Shown here piece by piece: positions 6,557 through 10,727 of a stretch of 10,727 nt of DNA (within the stretch, counting starts at the first letter, position 1; every line of letters starts with the position of its first letter). The position numbers and the translations under genes were made by a program. The notes beneath the pieces were generated by a model. That model did no database searches, was not told where the DNA came from, and saw nothing but the letters and a program-made list of their open reading frames with translations. Source of the DNA: Clostridiales bacterium (GTDB lineage: Bacteria; Bacillota; Sulfobacillia; UBA995; UBA9673); contig DPMO01000271.1 in the NCBI GenBank assembly GCA_003541445.1, positions 1 to 10,727 on the forward strand. Reading direction: 5' to 3'.

Positions 6557-8728
6557 ATGACCATGGCCCTGGCCCTTTCGATGACGGCGGTCTTCTGCCT
6601 CACCCTCCTGGCCGGCGGGGGCGCGGACCTCCGGCTGGCCACGGCGTTCCTCGCGGCGGGCCTGGCCGTGTGCGCGTGGGACCGCCATCTCCCGGGCCGC
6701 CTCGCGGCAAGCCAGCCGGAGGTCCGGCGCCTAGCCGTCTGGCTTGGCCTCTATGTCTGCGCGGGGCTGGTCAGCATCGTGTGGTCCGTCTACCCCCAGG
6801 GGACAGTCCTTCATTCCATCAACCTCCTGCTCTTCCTCACCCTGTTCTGCATCACTGCCTTCAGCCTGGACCGCGAAGGGGCCAGGCGCCTCTGGGGCGC
6901 CGTGCTGCTGGCGGGGTCGCTGGCCTGCGCCTACGGGTTGACGGACTACCTCGTCAGCCCCGGCGGACATTTCCCGCACTTCCGGCTCAGCGGCACCTTC
7001 ACGTACCCTAACGCGTTCGCCGCGTTCGCCGGTTGCATTCTGTGCCTTCTGGTGGCGTGGGCCGGGAGGCTCCCCTGGGCTCACCGCCCCTTCCGCTCCT
7101 GGCTTCACGCGGCCCTCGGGGGACTGGCCGTTGCCGCTCTCCTGGGGACGAACTCACGCGGGGTCCTGCTCGTCCTGCCGCTGGCCCTAGTGGTGGTGTG
7201 GTGGGGCCCCTCCGTGCAGAGGCGCCGCCTTAGACTCAAGAGGTTGATGACGGCCGGTCTGGTCGGTCTGGTCCTCCTCTCGGCGGTTGTGCTTCTCAAA
7301 CCCGCTGTCACCGGAGAGCCGCTGACGCTGCGCGCTTTCCTCGCGGTGTGGGGACACCGCCTCCGCGTGACCGAACCGGGAACTCCGAGCGCCGGCCCCG
7401 CTGAGGGGGACACCCCCCAGGGGTCCGGGGAAGCCCCTCCGCCCGGGGCGGAGGCCGGGGCGCCGCCGTCAGGCCTTCTCCGCCTCATCTCGGCGCTCGG
7501 CTCCGGCCCCGGCGGCCGCCTGACCTTCTGGATGGCCGCCGTCGATGTCATCGGAGACCACCCCCTGTCCGGCACCGGTGCCGGCACGTTTCCAAAGGTG
7601 CATCTCTCCTACCAGGTCCATCCGCGGTACTACGCCTCGGAGGTCCACTCCCACTACCTCCAAGTCTGGGCCGAGACCGGGGTGGTGGGCCTTCTCGCGT
7701 GGCTCGGGGTCATGGTGGCGGGCCTGATTGTCCTGCGCTCCGCGCAAAGGCACGTGGGGAGCGAGGCGGAGGAAGACTCGGACTCGGACCTACTGCGGGG
7801 TCTAGGGGGCGGCTTTGTCCTGCTTGTCCTCCATTCGGCCGTGGACCTCGATCTGAGCGTGCCGGCCGTTCAGGCTGTGCTCTGGCTGATGCTCGGGACG
7901 TTCTGCCTTTTCGCCGCTCACTCGCTTCGCACACGAGGCGGAGCTCGGCAAGTCGAGAAGCGGGCTTTGGGCCGGAAGGACGCCGGCCGCCCGGGCGCAC
8001 CCGCACTGAGCCTGGCCGTGCGGGCCGGCCTTGTCGGCCTGGCGGTCCTGGTGTCCCTGCCCGCCGTTTCCATGGCGGCGGTCCACAGCGGCTACCGGTT
8101 GGCATCCGGGGGCCGGTGGGAGGAAGGACTGGACCGGCTGCTCCTCGCCGCACGGGTAAATCCCCTCGACCCGACCCCACACTACCTGCTGGCCACCTAC
8201 CTGAACCAGATGGCGGGTCTCTCCGGCGGCGATGGGGCCAGCCTCAGGGACACGGCCCTGGGCGAGCTGGAGGCCGCCATCCGGCTTGACCCCTGGAACC
8301 CCAACCTCTGGTACGTCAAGGCCCAGGTTCTCGCACAGTCCGGTGACCGCGAGGCCGCTATTGTCTCTCTCCGCCGCGCCGTGGCCATCGCCCCGTACAT
8401 GCCGGAGTACCGCTACCGCCTGGCGAGGATGTACGCCGATGAGGGACGCTACCGTGATGCCCTGACCGAGATTGCAGAGCTCCTCCGCTGGTGGCACGTT
8501 TTCATCCTGAACAGCGAGGCTCGAAAGGCCGTCGGGCACCTCGAGGACGACATCTACGTCCTGGCTGGGGAGTCCGCCTTGCACCTGGGTGACCTCGAGA
8601 CCGCTAAGACGTACGCCGGAAGGGCGTTGTCCTTCAACCCTGAGAACGCGGACGCCCTGGGGCTTCTCGACGCCCTGGAGGAGGCCCCGTCCGGCGGGCA
8701 ACTTCCAAGGCGTCGACCACGCGCTTGA
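6557..8728 (+). CDS. Wzy/WaaL-type O-antigen polymerase or ligase with C-terminal TPR region
   Basis: The product has 723 residues from the ATG at 6557. The ATG at 6563 is better spaced from GGCGGA (6551-6556) and may be the true start. The N-terminal ~460 residues are a multi-helix membrane domain with the family's landmarks: GTFTYPNAFAAF (about 146-157), GTNSRG (197-202), PLSGTGAGTFP (336-346), then HSHYLQVWAETG, with His364 in the H-x-x-x-L-type signature of the large periplasmic or external loop, and HSAVDLDL. A Pro/Gly-rich stretch (272-306) is inserted in the external loop. From about 525 to 710 TPR-like helices repeat: LLLAARVNPLDPTPHYLL, ELEAAIRLDPWNPNLWYVKA, SLRRAVAIAPYMPEYRYRLA and AGRALSFNPENADAL. 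Wzy enzymes join lipid-linked repeat units and WaaL-like ones transfer the chain to an acceptor; sequence alone does not separate them. TPR fusions occur in polymerases of Gram-positive and related phyla and probably recruit partners. Sited after the sugar transferase, it would act last in the pathway. Its last 95 bases overlap manC on the other strand. Confidence 0.9.
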   Translation: MTMALALSMTAVFCLTLLAGGGADLRLATAFLAAGLAVCAWDRHLPGRLAASQPEVRRLAVWLGLYVCAGLVSIVWSVYPQGTVLHSINLLLFLTLFCITAFSLDREGARRLWGAVLLAGSLACAYGLTDYLVSPGGHFPHFRLSGTFTYPNAFAAFAGCILCLLVAWAGRLPWAHRPFRSWLHAALGGLAVAALLGTNSRGVLLVLPLALVVVWWGPSVQRRRLRLKRLMTAGLVGLVLLSAVVLLKPAVTGEPLTLRAFLAVWGHRLRVTEPGTPSAGPAEGDTPQGSGEAPPPGAEAGAPPSGLLRLISALGSGPGGRLTFWMAAVDVIGDHPLSGTGAGTFPKVHLSYQVHPRYYASEVHSHYLQVWAETGVVGLLAWLGVMVAGLIVLRSAQRHVGSEAEEDSDSDLLRGLGGGFVLLVLHSAVDLDLSVPAVQAVLWLMLGTFCLFAAHSLRTRGGARQVEKRALGRKDAGRPGAPALSLAVRAGLVGLAVLVSLPAVSMAAVHSGYRLASGGRWEEGLDRLLLAARVNPLDPTPHYLLATYLNQMAGLSGGDGASLRDTALGELEAAIRLDPWNPNLWYVKAQVLAQSGDREAAIVSLRRAVAIAPYMPEYRYRLARMYADEGRYRDALTEIAELLRWWHVFILNSEARKAVGHLEDDIYVLAGESALHLGDLETAKTYAGRALSFNPENADALGLLDALEEAPSGGQLPRRRPRA

Positions 8729-9767
8729 TGTCGGCAGCTCTGTTCAACGAGGACACGAGAATGCCGTTCTCGGTCGCCGCGATAATCAGGTCGCTTGCTG
8801 CCAGGACACCGACGGTCCGCCCCTGGGAGTACACGACGCAGTTCCGGCACTCGACCAGAACAGCTCCCTCACCGACGACAACGTTCCCGTCCGGGTCGGC
8901 CTCGAGGTGCCTCGCCAGCGCCGCCCACGACCCGACGTCGTCCCACGGGAAATCGACGGGGAGGACTCTCAGGTTCCGCGAGCGCTCCATGACGCCGTAG
9001 TCGAGGGAAAGGGGCTCAAGGACCTGGAACGTCTCCCGGAGTCGTTCGGGGTAGTCTTCGGTCTCCAGGTACCGGGAGAGGGCCCTGAGCGCGCGTGCCA
9101 TCACGGGCTGGTGGGTCTCGAGTTCCGACAGGAGGACATCGTTGCGCCACACGAACATGCCGCTGTTCCAGAGGTGGGTGCCGGAGGCCGAGAGCACCCG
9201 GGCCTCATCCAAGTGCGGCTTCTCCACGAAGCGGACCACGTGGTGGAAGCCCTTCTCGGCCTCAGGGCCCACCTCGATGTAGCCGTAGCCGGTTTCCGGC
9301 CGAGTGGGCCTCACACCGAAGGTGATGAGCCCGTCGAAGGTCCGGCAGTGATCGAGAGCGCGCTCAAGGGCCGCCCTGAAGGCCAGCAGGTCCCCTATCC
9401 AGTGGTCGGCGGGCAGGACGGCGACCGGCACGTCGCCGAACCGGCGCCGGATGTGGAGAGCCGCCAGGGCCACAGCCGGGGCGGTGTTGCGGGGGAGCGG
9501 CTCGGTGACTATGTTCTCGGCCAGCAGCCCCGGGAGATGGCTGAGGGTCGTGGCCGCATGGTTCTCACTGGTGGCGACCAGGACGCGGTCCTGAGGGATG
9601 AGGCCCTTCAAGCGCTCCACGGTCTTCTGCAGGAGGCTCTGCTTGCCGAAGAGCTTCAGGAACTGTTTGGGCAGGTCCGGAGTTGACGCGGGCCAGAAGC
9701 GGCGCCCCTCACCTCCGGCCATAATCACGGCGACAGGGCCTTGAGTGGTCTTGCCTCTCACTGACAC
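8634..9767 (-). CDS. manC: Mannose-1-phosphate guanylyltransferase (GDP-mannose synthesis)
   Basis: The enzyme makes GDP-mannose from mannose-1-phosphate and GTP in the cytoplasm, supplying mannose or GDP-mannose-derived sugars for surface polysaccharide. The product is 377 residues from the GTG at 9767, but GAGG (9773-9770) is only 2 bases from it and 8 bases from a second in-frame GTG at 9761, so the 375-residue form is more likely. Motifs in order (numbered from 9767): nucleotide-binding MAGGEGRRFWPAS (16-28), PKQF (33-36), EPLPRNTAPA (89-98), LPADHWI with Asp121, ETGYGYI (158-164), FVEKP (180-184), WNSGMFVW (200-207), and VDFPWDDVGSW. This order is characteristic of the ManC/RfbM monofunctional type; no C-terminal cupin isomerase domain is present, as expected from the length. 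The recognisable core ends near RVVDALEVARR; the last ~19 residues are Pro/Gly/Arg-rich and lie opposite the polymerase TPR end. No binding motif is missing, so it should be active, despite damage in neighbouring pathway genes. Confidence 0.95.
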   Translation of the reverse strand: MSVRGKTTQGPVAVIMAGGEGRRFWPASTPDLPKQFLKLFGKQSLLQKTVERLKGLIPQDRVLVATSENHAATTLSHLPGLLAENIVTEPLPRNTAPAVALAALHIRRRFGDVPVAVLPADHWIGDLLAFRAALERALDHCRTFDGLITFGVRPTRPETGYGYIEVGPEAEKGFHHVVRFVEKPHLDEARVLSASGTHLWNSGMFVWRNDVLLSELETHQPVMARALRALSRYLETEDYPERLRETFQVLEPLSLDYGVMERSRNLRVLPVDFPWDDVGSWAALARHLEADPDGNVVVGEGAVLVECRNCVVYSQGRTVGVLAASDLIIAATENGILVSSLNRAADIKRVVDALEVARRTGPPPGRREAPGRPRSQG

Positions 9768-10061
9768 CGCCTCAACGCGGCCATGCGGATGGCCTGGTAT
9801 CTCTCATCGGCCGTCCCTTCCCGTCCTCCGGGGGGCTGTGCTGGAGCGAGCCGGCCGCCTCGGGGGTCCGGGACGAGGGAACGGAGGGTTTTGACCTTCT
9901 GTTGCAGTATAGGAGTCAGCTGCCCGGGGGTTCCTGCTTTCCTTACCCGCGGGCCTCGGTTCCCGGCACCTGCGTCCGCAACGGACTCCGGCTCACCTGC
10001 TGTCCCGGTGGGCCGCACCAGACCGGTCTGCGGCATCGCACAGGGCAGAGGAGGCGGCACC
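9768..10061. promoter_or_regulatory. Divergent intergenic region between manC and the epimerase gene
   Basis: These 294 bases separate two genes transcribed away from each other, so promoters for both should lie here. The AT-richest part (9889-9915) holds TTGACC (9891) and TATAGG (9908), but only 11 bases apart, which is too close for a standard promoter; TATACT reads on the - strand at 9911-9906 without a clear -35. A perfect 12-base palindrome, CAGACCGGTCTG (10019-10030), flanked by GCCG / CGGC arms, lies just before the epimerase binding site and could be an operator. Palindromes of this size are also expected by chance in a window this long. Confidence 0.35.
10047..10054 (+). promoter_or_regulatory. 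Ribosome binding site of the epimerase gene
   Basis: AGAGGAGG ends 7 bases before the GTG at 10062, which fixes the start of this truncated gene. Confidence 0.75.
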
Positions 10062-10727
10062 GTGATCCGACCCGGTCGTCGTGTAGTGGTCACCGGTGCC
10101 TGCGGCTTCATCGGATCTCATATCGCGGAGCGCTTCAGCGCCGAAGGCTTCCGGGTGATGACGCTGGACATCGAGTCCGGGACGGAATCCGGGCTCTCCC
10201 CCGGCAGGCCGGTACAGGACGTGGAGAGACGCCTTGTCGCGGACGTGACCTCACCCGAGGCCGCCGGCGAGGTCGTGCGGTTCAGACCGGACCTTGTCAT
10301 CCACGCCGCCGCCCAGACCAGAGCCGGCCGGAGCATCACCGACCCCGTGGCCGACGCCCACACCAACATCCTCGGAACGCTCCGGATGCTCGAGGCGGCC
10401 CGCTCCGCCAGTGCCCCACCCTTCATCTTCATCTCGTCAGCGGCCATCTACGGGGACCCGGTGGCGCTCCCACTGACGGAAGACGCGCCCCACCGCCCGC
10501 TCACCCCATACGGTGTGAGCAAGCTTGCCGCCACCCACTACGTGTCTCACTATCGTCGGGCAGGCCTCCTGCCGGCCGTGTCCCTCATCCCGGCCAATGT
10601 TTACGGTCCCGGACAGCAGGCCGGGGAGGACGGGGCCGTGGTCCCCGCCTTCATGCGGGAGGCGCTCCGCGGGGAGCCAATGACCATCGAGGGAGACGGT
10701 TCGCAGACCCGGGACTTCGTCTACGTG
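10062..10727 (+). CDS. NAD-dependent sugar epimerase/dehydratase (3' end outside window)
   Basis: The frame runs open from a GTG at 10062 to the window end, giving 222 residues; complete family members are usually 300-350. It belongs to the extended short-chain dehydrogenases that act on nucleotide sugars (UDP-glucose 4-epimerase, dTDP-glucose 4,6-dehydratase and relatives). Visible features are the NAD-binding GACGFIGSH near the N-terminus, HAAAQTRAGRSITDP, the serine-bearing FISSAAIYGD, the catalytic YGVSK (Tyr150, Lys154), NVYGPGQ, and GDGSQTRDFVYV at the cut end. The last of these is typical of UDP-glucose/UDP-GlcNAc 4-epimerase-like members (GalE or WbpP group). Where many relatives have LR before the residues leading to NVYGP, this protein has LIP. 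The substrate cannot be fixed from this part. The gene faces away from manC and probably supplies another nucleotide sugar to the same polysaccharide pathway. Its own strong binding site and the intergenic gap suggest it starts a new transcript. Confidence 0.9.
   Translation, partial: MIRPGRRVVVTGACGFIGSHIAERFSAEGFRVMTLDIESGTESGLSPGRPVQDVERRLVADVTSPEAAGEVVRFRPDLVIHAAAQTRAGRSITDPVADAHTNILGTLRMLEAARSASAPPFIFISSAAIYGDPVALPLTEDAPHRPLTPYGVSKLAATHYVSHYRRAGLLPAVSLIPANVYGPGQQAGEDGAVVPAFMREALRGEPMTIEGDGSQTRDFVYV

Noticed and set aside
6363-6560. 65-residue frame whose TGA overlaps the polymerase ATG as ATGA
   Set aside because: The overlap looks like translational coupling, but there is no binding site before its GTG start, it begins inside the sugar transferase 3' end, and the peptide has no recognisable features.
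8589-9686. 365-residue + strand frame opposite manC
   Set aside because: Antisense shadow of a gene with all ManC motifs.
9891-9913. TTGACC...TATAGG as a promoter
   Set aside because: The spacer is 11 bases instead of about 17, so I do not call it as a promoter.
9758-10111. 117-residue - strand frame in the divergent gap
   Set aside because: It overlaps the starts of both flanking genes, and its Pro/Arg/Gly composition and lack of a binding site argue against it.
1-10727. CRISPR arrays, tRNA or rRNA genes, insertion sequences, phage genes, toxin-antitoxin or defence systems
   Set aside because: I saw no regularly spaced repeats, cloverleaf-like sequence, transposase or integrase motifs, or defence-gene motifs.

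Overview
The window is GC-rich and densely coded. It suggests a high-GC member of the Bacillota or a related monoderm lineage. The main evidence is a secreted S-layer protein with three SLH motifs, strong AGGAGG-type ribosome binding sites, and GTG and TTG starts. I cannot name a genus. The theme throughout is the cell surface: S-layer proteins on the left, exopolysaccharide or cell-wall polysaccharide synthesis on the right.

Left part (1-3810, + strand). First comes the 3' end of a large gene for a beta-rich repeat protein, probably extracytoplasmic. After a 210-base leader with a small hairpin follows a complete 823-residue SLH-domain S-layer protein. Two tandem hairpins close this gene, the second a perfect 13-bp stem. 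A convergent gene on the - strand (3889-4401) encodes a small membrane-anchored protein that I do not recognise.

Middle part (4490-8728, + strand). This is a polysaccharide locus with damage at its upstream end. About 270 bases look like the decayed C-terminus of a GT4 glycosyltransferase, spread over three frames. Next is a WbaP/ExoY-type polyprenyl-phosphate sugar-1-phosphate transferase, the enzyme that would start repeat-unit synthesis on the lipid carrier. It is cut by an in-frame TAA at 6199-6201, yet its conserved C-terminal motif continues in the same frame to a TAG at 6376-6378. An apparently intact Wzy/WaaL-type polymerase or ligase with a C-terminal TPR region follows.

Right part (8634-10727). 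An intact mannose-1-phosphate guanylyltransferase (ManC, GDP-mannose supply) lies on the - strand and overlaps the 3' end of the polymerase gene tail to tail. A divergent intergenic region leads to an NAD-dependent sugar epimerase/dehydratase that runs off the window.

Read together, the genes cover nucleotide-sugar supply (ManC, epimerase), chain initiation (sugar transferase), glycosyl transfer (GT4 remnant) and polymerisation or ligation. The initiating step and one glycosyl transfer appear broken here, unless the stop and frameshifts are sequence errors. I found no RNA genes, CRISPR array, insertion sequence or phage genes, and nothing that amounts to a new defence or mobile system. The points most worth checking are the two damaged genes and the polymerase/manC junction.
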